Assembly (NCBI RefSeq): GCF_002875705.1
Contig: NZ_MCZZ01000109.1
Coordinates: 139,962 to 182,382 of the forward strand
Direction: 5' to 3'
Source of the DNA: Vibrio sp. 10N.261.45.E2
GTDB taxonomy: Bacteria > Pseudomonadota > Gammaproteobacteria > Enterobacterales > Vibrionaceae
Length of the DNA: 42,421 nucleotides
In this document: piece after piece, positions 7,845-17,248 of the stretch
How the letters are laid out: each line of letters starts with the position of its first letter
How positions within the stretch are numbered: position 1 is the stretch's first letter
Position numbers and translations under genes: made by a program
The notes under the pieces: generated by a model
What the model was told of the DNA's origin: nothing
Seen by the model: only the letters and a program-made list of their open reading frames with translations
Database searches by the model: none

Positions 7845-8833
7845 TGAAAGAGATGCTGATTCCATACATCCTAATTGTATGGTCACTGTTTGCGACAGGC
7901 GCACTTAAGAAGAACTTCAAAAACTACACTTGGGCTGCCATTGGCGGTGTTACGATTCTTACGGTATTAGCGGTTATCTCTCGCTTGTGGGCACCGGTTG
8001 ATTTAACGAATTCAACCACAGTAAAAGCACCACATGCGGTGATGTCACCAGTGTTTGGCCAGCAGATTGATGAAATCCATGTTGACCATAACCAAATGGT
8101 AAAAGAGAACGATGTGATTTACACACTCGTCGACATTAACTCTGCTGCTGACAAAGCGAAAATCGAATCTGAGATTGTTAAGAAAGAAGAACAGATCAAA
8201 CAGATGACACGAGATCTTGAGCGTACTGAAACATCACCAGAGATCTTCAATGCTCGTGATGTTGAAAAATACGATTCTGATTTACGTGTAATGAACGCAG
8301 AACTAAACTCGCTGGTTGCCGATCTTCAAAAAGTAAATTGGGCGCAAGACAAAAAGACGATTCGTGCTGAGTTCGATGGCCAAGTCGCTATTGTGAACAT
8401 TGCTGAAGGTTCAGTAATGGGTAACATGCACCTTTACAACACCAACAAGAAGTTTTTGGAAATGCGTGTTTCTGATCAAACCTACGGATATGTTCAAAAA
8501 GGTGACTTCGCGGAATTTTTCGTTGATGCATACCCTGGTCATGTTTTCAGAGCAAAAGTACACAGCTTCACGACAGGTACAGGCGAAGCAGCCATTTCAC
8601 CATTCCAAGGGCCACAAAGTGTTGGTCAACACGTGGTAAGAAACGGTAATGGATTAGGTCGTACTATCGTACTTGAGATCATCGAACCAGAAGGTTTCAA
8701 TATCCCAATTGGTTCAGCTGGCGCAGCTTGGATCTCGGCAGAGAAACCACATCCATTCTGGGGCTTCATCGATGTGATCGGCGCAGCAACCGTTCGCCTA
8801 CAATCTTACAAGTCATACTTAGGTGCTTGGTAA
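7844..8833 (+). CDS. HlyD/EmrA-type membrane-fusion (adaptor) protein
   Basis: A 329-residue inner-membrane-anchored periplasmic adaptor. Two N-terminal hydrophobic segments (about residues 5-20 and 31-48) are followed by the first half of a lipoyl-like barrel (A-P-H-A-V-M-S-P-V-F-G-Q-Q-I-D-E-I). Next come a coiled-coil hairpin (residues 100-165, rich in K and E), the second lipoyl half (I-R-A-E-F-D-G-Q-V-A-I-V), and a beta-barrel domain. HlyD-type adaptors normally bridge an inner-membrane pump and an outer-membrane channel, but no pump or TolC gene is adjacent. The partner is the small membrane protein just upstream. A strong terminator follows, so the operon has only two genes. The family is sure; the transported substrate is unknown. 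Confidence 0.85.
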   Translation: MKEMLIPYILIVWSLFATGALKKNFKNYTWAAIGGVTILTVLAVISRLWAPVDLTNSTTVKAPHAVMSPVFGQQIDEIHVDHNQMVKENDVIYTLVDINSAADKAKIESEIVKKEEQIKQMTRDLERTETSPEIFNARDVEKYDSDLRVMNAELNSLVADLQKVNWAQDKKTIRAEFDGQVAIVNIAEGSVMGNMHLYNTNKKFLEMRVSDQTYGYVQKGDFAEFFVDAYPGHVFRAKVHSFTTGTGEAAISPFQGPQSVGQHVVRNGNGLGRTIVLEIIEPEGFNIPIGSAGAAWISAEKPHPFWGFIDVIGAATVRLQSYKSYLGAW

Positions 8834-8871
8834 GAACTCAAGCTCTTAGTAAGCGATAAATTGCAGTCCAA

Positions 8872-8897
8872 ATGCCCCGAGTTTCGGGGCATTTTTG
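8872..8897 (+). terminator. Terminator of the adaptor operon
   Basis: ATGCCCCGA (8872-8880) and TCGGGGCAT (8884-8892) form a perfect 9-bp GC-rich stem with a GTT loop, followed by a T run. Confidence 0.93.
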
Positions 8898-8973
8898 TAT
8901 CTGAGACAAGCTCGACTGACTAATTGATTTAGATCAATACAAATCGCCAATATAATCATTAAGTAAATAAATC

Positions 8974-8997
8974 ATCGAAAAAACGATAGATTGAAAT
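8974..8997. promoter_or_regulatory. Candidate operator (ATCG-N6-CGAT) upstream of the alkyl sulfatase
   Basis: ATCGAAAAAACGAT at 8974-8987 has the same 14-bp form as the site before the FadL-like gene. The segment AAAAACGATAGATTGAAAT (8979-8997) differs from that site by one base in 19. A TTGAAA at 8991-8996 could serve as a -35 element, which would put an activator just upstream of the polymerase. The gene's ATG lies about 90 bp further on. Confidence 0.6.
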
Positions 8998-9085
8998 CCT
9001 TTTAACGCGTAGATAGCGACCTCTTCCACCTCTATCATTTGATTCAAGAAATCCAATTCCTGTATCCAAATATAAGGTCACTATC

Positions 9086-11062
9086 ATGACTAATACATTT
9101 AAGAAAATGGCGCTTCCTGTTGCTATCGCAAGCGCTCTATTTGCGGCTGGCTTTGCGTCTGCAACACCCGTTGTAGAAGCGACATCGAAAGTCGGCCAAG
9201 AACTTCAAACGGCAAACGCAGCTCAATACCAAAACATCGATCTTGATGCGCGCTACAAAAGCGAGGTTCTATTCGAACACAAGTCAAACATGTTCTGGGG
9301 CAAAGGCGAGCGCATCCAGGTTGTTTCTAAAACGGGCGAATCTCTCGCTTACACCGAAGAATCTGACCACGTTCATCCAATCCTAACCAAGCATGGTCGT
9401 AAAATGGACCAAGCAATCATCAAAGTGGATGACAATATTTATCTTGGTTACGGCTTTGGTCTAGACACTCCAGTCATGATCGAAGGTACTGATGGCATCA
9501 TCATTGTCGACCCAGGCGAGTCTGTAGAAATGGCTCAATCGGTTAAAGAGCAGTTCCGACAAATCACTGATAAGCCAGTTAAAGCAATCATCTACTCTCA
9601 CAACCACATCGACCATATTTCTGGTGTGCGTGCATGGGTAACTGACGAAGAAGTGGCGTCTGGTGAAGTTAAAATCATAGCAGAAGAAGGTTTGACCGCA
9701 GCGGTTGCTAACTGGTCTTCAAACCTAGGTACTCTATTTGGTCACCGTACATCTTACACAGGTGCTAAGCACGTAGAAGAAGGGGAACACGGCACAGTAA
9801 ACGACGGCCTTGGTCCTCGTTTCATGCAGGGTGCTATCTCGTTCATTGAACCGAACCTACTGGTACCAAGCCAAAGCCACATCGAAATCGAAATTGCTGG
9901 CGTGAAAATGCACATTGAGAACGTGCCTTCTGAAACCAAAGATGAATTAGTGGTTTACTTCCCGGACCAAAAAATCCTGCACGCGGCTGAAGTACTTCAA
10001 GGTGAAAACTTCCCTAACCTTCACACCATCCGTGGTACTAAATTCCGCGATCCATCAATGTGGTTCAAGGGCATTGATGTAATGCGTAAGTTCGACACTG
10101 AGATCATGATTAACTCGCACGGTCGCCCTGTTGAAGGCAAAGAAGCGGTTTCTAACGTGCTAACGGCTTACCGTGATGCGATTCAATACACGCATGACCA
10201 AACTATCCGTTACATGAACAAAGGTATGACGCCAGACGAGCTAGTTGAAGTAGTTAAACTTCCTAAGCACCTTGCTGAACACCCTTGGCTAGGCGAGCAC
10301 TACGGTACGGTTGCACACGCCGTGCGTCAGATTTACGTAGGTTACAACGGTTTCTTCGAAGCAGATCCGTGGCAACTAGAACCAATGGCCTACGAGCAAC
10401 GTGCGAAAGCATTCGTAGAGGTTATGGGCGGTCGTGACAACATCCTTAAAACTGCACAAGCAGCAATTAAGGCTGAGAACTACACATTTGCAGCAGAAAT
10501 TCTGTCTTACCCTATCACGGTAAACAAACAAGATATGGAAGCTCGCGAAATGAAAGCACAAGCTTACAAAGCATGGGCTGCAGACCAAGTGAACATCAAC
10601 TGGCGTAACTGGGCACTTAACGCTGCCGCTGAACTAGAGAACAAGCGTGACTTCTCTAACATGATTAGCTTCGCTTCTGTTGACGTTCTTACTGCACTAC
10701 CAAGCAAGCAGATCTTCGACATGATGACTTCAACACTTATCGCTGAGAACTCGTTAGACGTGAACATGATGCTAACGTACAACTTCTCGGATACGAACGA
10801 AGCATTCACTATCGAAATCCGTAACGGTATTGCTCAATTACACGAAGAAGCAGTGAAAGGTGCAGACGTTCAGATCGACACCACTCGTGCAGTGTTGAAC
10901 CAAATCTTGATTGCTGGCCCTAACGCTCAGCAAGTGATTGGTACCAACTTGCAGTCTGGTGCATTCAAGTTCTCGAATGGCGACATCAAAGGTTTCGGTC
11001 AATTCATGAGCTACTTCGATAAAGCAATGACTCCAGAAGAGATCATGCTCATCGTTCGTTAA
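9086..11062 (+). CDS. Periplasmic alkyl sulfatase (SdsA/YjcS type, metallo-beta-lactamase fold)
   Basis: A 658-residue class III alkyl sulfatase. It hydrolyses primary alkyl sulfates such as dodecyl sulfate to alcohol and sulfate using a binuclear zinc site. The N-terminus is a Sec signal peptide (to about A-G-F-A-S-A). The metallo-beta-lactamase domain (residues ~115-350) has the metal motif H-N-H-I-D-H at residues 172-177, then H-A-A-E-V-L-Q-G-E-N-F-P-N and I-N-S-H-G-R-P. An all-helical dimerisation domain follows (~375-515), with an SCP2-like lipid-binding domain at the C-terminus (~530-655). Length and domain order match SdsA1. A terminator follows it, and an operator-like palindrome shared with the FadL-like gene precedes it. 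Its natural substrate may be a sulfated lipid or surfactant; that is inference. Confidence 0.94.
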   Translation: MTNTFKKMALPVAIASALFAAGFASATPVVEATSKVGQELQTANAAQYQNIDLDARYKSEVLFEHKSNMFWGKGERIQVVSKTGESLAYTEESDHVHPILTKHGRKMDQAIIKVDDNIYLGYGFGLDTPVMIEGTDGIIIVDPGESVEMAQSVKEQFRQITDKPVKAIIYSHNHIDHISGVRAWVTDEEVASGEVKIIAEEGLTAAVANWSSNLGTLFGHRTSYTGAKHVEEGEHGTVNDGLGPRFMQGAISFIEPNLLVPSQSHIEIEIAGVKMHIENVPSETKDELVVYFPDQKILHAAEVLQGENFPNLHTIRGTKFRDPSMWFKGIDVMRKFDTEIMINSHGRPVEGKEAVSNVLTAYRDAIQYTHDQTIRYMNKGMTPDELVEVVKLPKHLAEHPWLGEHYGTVAHAVRQIYVGYNGFFEADPWQLEPMAYEQRAKAFVEVMGGRDNILKTAQAAIKAENYTFAAEILSYPITVNKQDMEAREMKAQAYKAWAADQVNINWRNWALNAAAELENKRDFSNMISFASVDVLTALPSKQIFDMMTSTLIAENSLDVNMMLTYNFSDTNEAFTIEIRNGIAQLHEEAVKGADVQIDTTRAVLNQILIAGPNAQQVIGTNLQSGAFKFSNGDIKGFGQFMSYFDKAMTPEEIMLIVR

Positions 11063-11112
11063 TTGGATAGACACCAAGCAAAGGCATGCTAAGGATGGCG
11101 AGCCGATAACTT

Positions 11113-11135
11113 AGGGACCCATTGTGGTCCCTTTA
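11113..11135 (+). terminator. Terminator after the alkyl sulfatase gene
   Basis: AGGGACC (11113-11119) and GGTCCCT (11126-11132) form a 7-bp stem with a CATTGT loop, followed by a short T run. Confidence 0.85.
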
Positions 11136-11230
11136 TCGTTTATTTATTGGTACAGTTCGCAACCTTCACTCAACGACCTAGTTCTATTGTTGAAGTAAGG
11201 AAACTGCCCTACTTCGTTTAAGGTTCACAC

Positions 11231-11719
11231 ATGCTAAAACGATTTGCTCTCATTCTTTCACTCACATCTTCCCTCACTTTCGCTTGTGGTCTTCACCAAG
11301 ATACCGGATTTAGTTTAGTGACAGAGCCCGGTTCACTCGAGGTGTTTGGCAACGTCATCACAGCTAGACAAGATGATGAATTCAACAACCTAGATAAACC
11401 CGATCACTTTCGACTCTTTGCAATCAAGGCCGCGCTTGCGAAGCCCTATCCAAGCAAAATAGAGTTCAATCTATTCGAGGCGATTAAAGGTCATTACAGC
11501 CAAGTTCATCTTGAGAAAGGTGTCGATGTATCAGGTAGAGACACCTTGCCTACCGAGCAAGACCTACTAATGATTACTGAATTGGATGTATTCGATGCGC
11601 TAGCGACGGGAACCATCTCTTGGGATCACGCAACACTAAACGGCCTAGTGATCATCAATGGCCCCCTAGATAAACGAGAGCAACTTGAAGATTGGTTTAG
11701 TGACATTTTTGAAGGGTGA
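11231..11719 (+). CDS. Small exported protein of unknown function
   Basis: A 162-residue protein I do not recognise. It begins with a signal peptide (M-L-K-R-F-A-L-I-L-S-L through T-F-A) directly before a Cys. The residues before that Cys (L-T-F-A) are not a good lipobox, so periplasmic release is about as likely as lipidation. The mature part is acidic, mixed alpha/beta, with no metal or catalytic motif that I can see. It stands alone, between the terminator of the alkyl sulfatase and the convergent cyo operon, and ends 77 bp before the cyoE stop. The gene looks real: codon use matches its neighbours and the frame has a sensible secretion signal. Confidence 0.75.
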   Translation: MLKRFALILSLTSSLTFACGLHQDTGFSLVTEPGSLEVFGNVITARQDDEFNNLDKPDHFRLFAIKAALAKPYPSKIEFNLFEAIKGHYSQVHLEKGVDVSGRDTLPTEQDLLMITELDVFDALATGTISWDHATLNGLVIINGPLDKREQLEDWFSDIFEG

Positions 11720-11796
11720 TAGCTTAAAGCGGCATAGATAAAAGGTCGTCAAACCCTCGGACTTCATAACATTGAGGGCTCAACGACAAACTTAAA

Positions 11797-12669
11797 TCAA
11801 AAAAGTGCAGACAACGGAATCAATTCCAGTCCGAGCACACCGCTGATGCTCATGACCACCAGCAGAGATACCTTGAATACTGTCTTTGACCATTGGATGT
11901 AGTTGAGGCAATCGACTTTGTGGAATGTCACTTTGGTCCACATAAAGCAAACCGCCGCCGACACCGCTAGGTATTCGTAACCCGCTTCTCCGAGTAAAAA
12001 TAACCCAAGAGCAACCGCGCCAAAAGCAACCACGTACGCTTTCATATGTTTGTGCGCCTTATCCACACCCTCTTTGACTGGGAGTACAGGAATGCCTGCA
12101 TCGCGGTAGTCTTGAATGCGAAACATCGCAATCGCATACGAATGTGGCATTTGCCATAAGCAGAACATGACGAACAGAAGAACTGCTCCTAAGCTCAGGT
12201 AGTTAGTTACGCCAAGGTAGCCAACTAGAGGCGGAACCGCACCAGAGATACTACCCACTAAGGTGCCGTAAACCGAATTACGCTTGTACCACATGGTGTA
12301 GAAAAAGACGTAAAACACATAGCCAAGCAAAACCACAACCGCAGACATCGGATTAACAAATTGAAACAGCAACGCTGTGCCTGCCAACAACATAACTAAC
12401 GCATAGATAAATGCGACGTCTGTGTTGATATTGCCCTGAACCAATTCACGGTTCTGGGTACGTTTCATTTTCTGGTCGATATCTCGATCAAAGATGTTGT
12501 TCACCACGCAACCTGATGCAATCACAAACCCTACACCCGCTAAAGTCGTCAGCAACAACATCGCACTGGCTGGTTCTGTTTTTGCAGCGAGGAAGAACCC
12601 CGCCGCAACAGAAATCAGGTTGCCGAAAATGATGCCCGGTTTGGTAATAGACAAATATTTTTTCAGCAT
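11797..12669 (-). CDS. cyoE: Protohaem IX farnesyltransferase (haem O synthase)
   Basis: A 290-residue UbiA-superfamily membrane prenyltransferase. It farnesylates haem B to haem O, the cofactor of the neighbouring cytochrome o oxidase. It has about nine helices. Both aspartate-rich motifs are visible: N-N-I-F-D-R-D-I-D-Q-K-M-K-R-T and, later, Y-R-D-A-G-I-P-V-L-P-V. The frame is open further upstream, but the start is the ATG at 12669 (M-L-K-K-Y-L-S-I-T-K-P-G): that is the family N-terminus, GTAGG lies upstream at normal spacing, and cyoD ends only 8 bp before it. It is the last gene of cyoABCDE. Confidence 0.96.
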   Translation of the reverse strand: MLKKYLSITKPGIIFGNLISVAAGFFLAAKTEPASAMLLLTTLAGVGFVIASGCVVNNIFDRDIDQKMKRTQNRELVQGNINTDVAFIYALVMLLAGTALLFQFVNPMSAVVVLLGYVFYVFFYTMWYKRNSVYGTLVGSISGAVPPLVGYLGVTNYLSLGAVLLFVMFCLWQMPHSYAIAMFRIQDYRDAGIPVLPVKEGVDKAHKHMKAYVVAFGAVALGLFLLGEAGYEYLAVSAAVCFMWTKVTFHKVDCLNYIQWSKTVFKVSLLVVMSISGVLGLELIPLSALF

Positions 12670-12677
12670 ACCTTGGC

Positions 12678-12989
12678 CTACAACTTCATGTTGACGTTCA
12701 TGTTGTAGATGATCCATACCGAGCCGGCGATAAGAATCAATACAACAATGGCGGTAAACATCAGTGAAACTAAGTTCCAACGCCCATCGGACGATTTCGC
12801 TTCCATATGCAAGAAGTACTTAAAGTGCACAAAGATTTGCACCAGCGCACAACCGAACAAAATCACGTAAGTTTCCGCGCTTGGAAGCGCATGTGCCCAC
12901 ACGATGTAGAACGGAATAATGGTCAGAATCAGTGACGCAATAAAGCCTTTCACGTAATCCGTTGCACCGCTATCTAGATGCTGTTCCAT
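12678..12989 (-). CDS. cyoD: Cytochrome o ubiquinol oxidase subunit IV
   Basis: A 103-residue subunit with three membrane helices, the small accessory subunit of the bo3-type quinol oxidase. It matches the COX4_pro / CyoD family in length and in the motif H-F-K-Y-F-L-H-M between helices 2 and 3. The ATG at 12989 overlaps the cyoC stop by one base (TAATG) and has a G-rich Shine-Dalgarno sequence inside the end of cyoC, so the two are translationally coupled. Confidence 0.95.
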   Translation of the reverse strand: MEQHLDSGATDYVKGFIASLILTIIPFYIVWAHALPSAETYVILFGCALVQIFVHFKYFLHMEAKSSDGRWNLVSLMFTAIVVLILIAGSVWIIYNMNVNMKL

Positions 12990-13606
12990 TACATCACCCC
13001 CATTAAGTACACGATGGTAAATACACAAATCCAAACAATATCAAGGAAATGCCAGAACAAGCTCAAGCACTGGAAACGCATCGACATGTTGTCGTTCAAG
13101 CCTTTGGTTGAAAGCTGGTGATAAGCTACCGCCATCCAGATAAGACCGAACGTTACGTGCAAACCGTGTGTGCAAACCAAGGTAAAGAACGCAGAAAGAA
13201 ACGCACTCTCTTGAGGGCCATAGCCTTCTGCAATCAAGTGATGGAATTCATACACTTCCATACAGATAAAGGCTAAGCCCAATACGAAAGTGACTTTTAT
13301 CCATCGCTTAAGTCCGGTAACGTCTTTGCGCTTCATTGCAATCATGCCAAAACCGAAAGTGATACTACTGAACAGCAGCATCATGGTTTCCACAAACACG
13401 AACGGAAGTTCGAAGATGTCTTTGCCCGTTGGTCCTGCAATAGAGCCACTTTCTAACACGGTATAAGTCGCGAAAAGCGTGGCAAACAGGACACAGTCAC
13501 TCATTAAGTAAACCCAGAAGCCAAACAACTTATTGCCCGCAGCTTCGTGGTGATGATCATGCGAGTGTGCAAGATCATAAGTGTGTGACGGAGTATTAGC
13601 TTGCAT
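12989..13606 (-). CDS. cyoC: Cytochrome o ubiquinol oxidase subunit III
   Basis: A 205-residue haem-copper oxidase subunit III of the short, five-helix quinol-oxidase form. It begins with a His-rich cytoplasmic stretch (H-S-H-D-H-H-H-E) and contains the family pattern F-W-V-Y-L-M-S-D and T-H-G-L-H-V-T-F-G. The start at 13606 is chosen because GGAG lies seven bases before it; it overlaps the end of cyoB by 11 bases. In the complex it stabilises subunit I and binds no redox cofactor. Confidence 0.95.
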   Translation of the reverse strand: MQANTPSHTYDLAHSHDHHHEAAGNKLFGFWVYLMSDCVLFATLFATYTVLESGSIAGPTGKDIFELPFVFVETMMLLFSSITFGFGMIAMKRKDVTGLKRWIKVTFVLGLAFICMEVYEFHHLIAEGYGPQESAFLSAFFTLVCTHGLHVTFGLIWMAVAYHQLSTKGLNDNMSMRFQCLSLFWHFLDIVWICVFTIVYLMGVM

Positions 13607-15671
13607 ACGTCGTCTCCAAATCATCTTTATTGTCGTTGTTATCACTGTCAGCGCTGTTACCACGACCAGAGTTGTCGCCTTTCACTGACTGTTTCTTCGC
13701 TTCTTCAAGCTGTGCACGTCGAGCCGCTTCAATCGCTTTGATCTCTTCAACTTCCACGTAGTAGTCCACATCGTCGTTGTAGCTGTGCTGAATACACGTC
13801 ACTACGATACCCACTAGACTTGCAGCTGCTAACCACCAGATGTACCAAATCATTGCGAAGCCAAATGCTAACGCCCATGCAGACACGTAAATGCCTGTCG
13901 GTGTGTTCTTCGGCATGTGAATACGTTCATATTCTTCTTCCTGAGTTGGGTCAAACTCACCACTTTGCTTTTGATACCAGAACGAATCGATCTCATCGCC
14001 CTTAGGCAATTTCGCAAAGTTGTAGAACGGCGGTGGTGAAGACGTTGCCCATTCAAATGTGCGTCCACCCCATGGGTCACCCGTTAGATCTCGGTTCTGG
14101 TCGCGGTCACGAACACTCACGTAAATCTGTACGAATTGACACACAACACCCATCGCAATCACGCCCGTACCTGCAGCTGCAACCGCCAGTAGTGGGAAGA
14201 ATTCAGGGTTAATGTCTTGGCTCAAACGACGCGTCATGCCCATAAAGCCCAGAGCGTAAAGCGGCAAGAACGCCATCAAGAAACCGATGATCCAGCAGTA
14301 GAATGCGCGTTTACCCCAAAGCTCGTTCAGAGTGAAACCGGTCGCTTTCGGGAACCAGTAACCAATCGCTGCAAAACAACCGAACACAACGCCACCAATG
14401 ATTACGTTGTGGAAGTGCGCAATCAGAAATACAGAGTTATGCAGTATGAAGTCTGCGCCCGGTACCGCCATCAATACGCCCGTCATACCACCTACAGTAA
14501 AGGTGATTAGGAAACCGACCGTCCACATCATTGGTGTAGTAAAGCGAATACGTCCTTTGTACATGGTGAATAGCCAGTTGAAGATCTTAACCCCGGTCGG
14601 GATAGAGATAATCATGGTGGCGATGCCGAAGAAAGCATTCACATTTGCGCCTGAACCCATAGTGAAGAAGTGATGCAGCCAAACCACAAACGCAAGGATT
14701 GTGATAGCGACCGTCGCCCATACCAGTGATGTATAACCAAACAGTTTTTTGCGAGAGAAAGTCGCAGTCACTTCAGAAAACACACCGAAGATAGGCAAGA
14801 TAAGGATATACACCTCAGGGTGTCCCCATGCCCAAATTAGGTTCACATACATCATCACGTTGCCACCAAGATCATTGGTGAAAAAGTGCGTGCCGATGTA
14901 TCTATCCAAAGTCAGTAGCGCGATGGTTACCGTTAGGATTGGGAAAGAGATGATTATCAGGATGTTGGCACACAGAGATGCCCATGTGAACACTGGCATC
15001 TTCATCATTGGCATAGACGGAGTACGCATGCGCAAAATAGTCGCGAAGAAGTTTACACCCGTTAACGTTGTACCGACACCAGATATTTGCAGTGCCCATA
15101 TCCAATAGTCGACCCCGACTCCCGGGCTTGCCTCAATGCCAGAGAGCGGCGGATACGCCAACCAACCTGTGCGTCCAAACTCACCTAAGCCCAGCGACAT
15201 GTTGGTTAGGATAATACCCACGACAAACAGCCAGAAGCTCAAGTTATTCAGATAAGGGAATGCAACATCACGAGCGCCAATTTGCAGCGGCACAATGATG
15301 TTCATCAAGCCGATAACCAAGGGCATCGCTACGAAGAAAATCATGATCACGCCGTGAGCCGTGAAGATCTGGTCATAATGATGTGGCGGTAAATAGCCGG
15401 TCTCACCAGCTGCAGAAAGCAATTGCTGACTACGCATCATTACCGCATCAGCAAAGCCACGAACTAACATCACCATTGCCACAGCAATGTACATGAAGCC
15501 CAGTTTTTTGTGGTCTACAGACGTAAACCATTCATTCCAAAGGTATTGCCACTTACCGGCTTTAGTGACCGCGTACACCACTAAACTGCCCACTAAAGCA
15601 ATCATGGTTAACGTGACCAAAATAATGGGTTCGTGGTAGGGAATTGAGTCTAGAGTTAATCTTCCAAACAT
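13596..15671 (-). CDS. cyoB: Cytochrome o ubiquinol oxidase subunit I
   Basis: The 691-residue catalytic subunit. It oxidises ubiquinol and reduces O2 to water at the haem o3/CuB centre while pumping protons. Visible ligands are the low-spin haem His in [11 protein letters not shown], the CuB His and cross-linked Tyr in G-H-P-E-V-Y, the CuB pair H-H-F-F, and the haem-iron pair in A-H-F-H-N-V-I. E. coli CyoB is 663 residues; the extra length here is a charged, Asn/Asp-rich C-terminal tail (roughly the last 60 residues). It lies 5 bp after cyoA. The Glu before the His-Tyr pair typical of A-type oxidases is present in H-P-E-V-Y. Confidence 0.97.
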   Translation of the reverse strand: MFGRLTLDSIPYHEPIILVTLTMIALVGSLVVYAVTKAGKWQYLWNEWFTSVDHKKLGFMYIAVAMVMLVRGFADAVMMRSQQLLSAAGETGYLPPHHYDQIFTAHGVIMIFFVAMPLVIGLMNIIVPLQIGARDVAFPYLNNLSFWLFVVGIILTNMSLGLGEFGRTGWLAYPPLSGIEASPGVGVDYWIWALQISGVGTTLTGVNFFATILRMRTPSMPMMKMPVFTWASLCANILIIISFPILTVTIALLTLDRYIGTHFFTNDLGGNVMMYVNLIWAWGHPEVYILILPIFGVFSEVTATFSRKKLFGYTSLVWATVAITILAFVVWLHHFFTMGSGANVNAFFGIATMIISIPTGVKIFNWLFTMYKGRIRFTTPMMWTVGFLITFTVGGMTGVLMAVPGADFILHNSVFLIAHFHNVIIGGVVFGCFAAIGYWFPKATGFTLNELWGKRAFYCWIIGFLMAFLPLYALGFMGMTRRLSQDINPEFFPLLAVAAAGTGVIAMGVVCQFVQIYVSVRDRDQNRDLTGDPWGGRTFEWATSSPPPFYNFAKLPKGDEIDSFWYQKQSGEFDPTQEEEYERIHMPKNTPTGIYVSAWALAFGFAMIWYIWWLAAASLVGIVVTCIQHSYNDDVDYYVEVEEIKAIEAARRAQLEEAKKQSVKGDNSGRGNSADSDNNDNKDDLETTYAS

Positions 15672-15676
15672 GACGA

Positions 15677-16573
15677 TTATCCTTGGGTTTCCCGCAAACA
15701 GTTCATTGAGCCAGGGTGCTGGGTCACGACATCGGTGAATAAAAATGGTGGGATACTGGAGAACAAAGTTACAGGTTCAGCCACACTTGGCGCTGCCAAT
15801 GAACGGAACTGCTCCCAATCTTCAATACGGTCTGGGCTTGCTTTCACTTTTTCCACCCAGTTTAGAAATGCCACTTGATCAGGCATCGCTGATGCAGTGA
15901 ATTTCATCTGAGAGAACCCTTTGCCACTGTAGTTCGATGCAAAGCCTTTGAAGTCACCTTCATGGTTAGCAATCAAATTCAGCTTGGTCACCATTCCCGG
16001 CATCGCGTAGATCTGCGAACCAAGACGCGGAATAAAGAACGCGTTCATGATGTTGTCTGAAGTCAGCTTAAACGTCACCGGAACATCTTTTGGGAACGCA
16101 ACATAGTTAACCGTTGCAATGTGTTGCTCCGGATAGATGAATAGCCACTTCCAGTCCAGGGAGACCACTTCGATCACCATAGGTTGCACATCACTTTCCA
16201 GAGGCTTGGAAGGCTCTAGTTCGTGTGTTGTTCGCCAAGTGATGGTGGCAAGAATCGCAATAATGATGATTGGAATCGTCCATACCACTATTTCAATCTT
16301 GGTTGAGTGCGCCCAGTCAGGTGCATACTCTTCTGTGGTATTGCTTTCGCGGTATCTATAAGCAAAGTAGATGGTCATCAGAATCACGGGGATGACGACT
16401 ATTAGCATCAGTAATAGAGCCGTGATGATCAGCTCCTTTTCCTGAACGCCAACGCTACCTTTTGGGTCGAGCAATGCGGAGTTACATCCTTCGAGCATCA
16501 GGACGGTTCCCACCAAACCAATCCTCGACAGATTTGCTCTCGATAAAATGCGTTTATATCTTGAAGCTTCCAT
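15677..16573 (-). CDS. cyoA: Cytochrome o ubiquinol oxidase subunit II (lipoprotein)
   Basis: A 298-residue subunit II of the quinol oxidase. The lipoprotein signal ends at L-M-L-E-G-C, followed by two membrane helices and a periplasmic cupredoxin domain. That domain lacks the Cys ligands of a CuA site (the matching region reads S-G-K-G-F-S-Q-M), which marks it as a quinol rather than cytochrome c oxidase. GAGAAAG lies before the ATG. It is the first gene of the five-gene operon; the promoter should lie in the 675-bp gap upstream. Confidence 0.95.
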   Translation of the reverse strand: MEASRYKRILSRANLSRIGLVGTVLMLEGCNSALLDPKGSVGVQEKELIITALLLMLIVVIPVILMTIYFAYRYRESNTTEEYAPDWAHSTKIEIVVWTIPIIIIAILATITWRTTHELEPSKPLESDVQPMVIEVVSLDWKWLFIYPEQHIATVNYVAFPKDVPVTFKLTSDNIMNAFFIPRLGSQIYAMPGMVTKLNLIANHEGDFKGFASNYSGKGFSQMKFTASAMPDQVAFLNWVEKVKASPDRIEDWEQFRSLAAPSVAEPVTLFSSIPPFLFTDVVTQHPGSMNCLRETQG

Positions 16574-16736
16574 TAACTTTCTCGATGGTTATCCAGCCTC
16601 GAAGCGAACGCCCGAGTACTGGTTGTCATGGTCATTAGAATATTTATGTGTTGAGCATGTGAAACGACGCATCTCAAAAAGCAATGCAATCGAGCCCGTT
16701 ACTGCCGAGTTAAAACCACACAGAAAACGTGACTTA

Positions 16737-16770
16737 ATTGTTACACTTTGAAATACATTGTTACATTTGG
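16737..16770. promoter_or_regulatory. Direct repeat ATTGTTACA upstream of cyoA
   Basis: ATTGTTACACTTTG (16737-16750) and ATTGTTACATTTGG (16757-16770) are spaced 20 bp start to start, two helical turns, about 165 bp before cyoA. It could bind a redox regulator such as ArcA, whose sites are direct repeats containing GTTA. The match is only partial. Confidence 0.3.
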
Positions 16771-17205
16771 CGCATTATGAGGAGTAGAAATAGAAAGCTC
16801 ACCAAACAAACTTGGAAACTAACCTTCCAGTTATGAAAGTGAAACATGGAAAACAGAGAGAAAATCAGCTGCACGACATAGACGTGCTACATATGCAAAA
16901 CCAACACTGATAAGGGATGAGTAAGAGTCAGAGAAATCTGCAACCAACAATGATGAAACGAAGCGATGTTTGGGTACATTAGAAAGAGCGAATTAAACAA
17001 AGCGTGATGAACATCAAGTTTATGAATTCACATAGGATTTTAATGGTATTCAGAAAATATATTGCTCCAATCGGCAACCCATTAGATATGTGAATGACAC
17101 GCTACTTTTCATTGATAATAATGCCAGTTAAGTGCCGAAAGATAGTGGCAAGAATCGACCTAAAAGCCGATTTGACGAGTATTTTAAAGTGATTTAAGCG
17201 GGAAC

Positions 17206-17229
17206 TACTCCCCTCAAATGAGAGGAGTA
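17206..17229 (-). terminator. Probable terminator hairpin after the RND pump gene
   Basis: TACTCCCCTC (17206-17215) pairs with GAGAGGAGTA (17220-17229), with one mismatch and an AAAT loop. It is 19 bp past the RND stop on the minus strand. No T run follows, so termination strength is doubtful. Confidence 0.5.
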
Positions 17230-17248
17230 ATCGTCATTAAGAGAGGGA

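Larger units (their letters stand above)
16574..17248. other. Gap between cyoA and the RND pump gene
   Basis: About 675 bp without a convincing gene. It must hold the cyo promoter. A near-repeat of ATTGTTACA lies at 16737-16745 and 16757-16765, and a hairpin at 17206-17229 follows the RND gene. Between 16775 and 17200 I see no RNA gene, repeat or mobile-element remnant. Confidence 0.6.

Noticed and set aside
16548..16751. Plus-strand open frame overlapping the start of cyoA
   Set aside because: It is antisense to the cyoA start, lacks a ribosome binding site and has no family resemblance.
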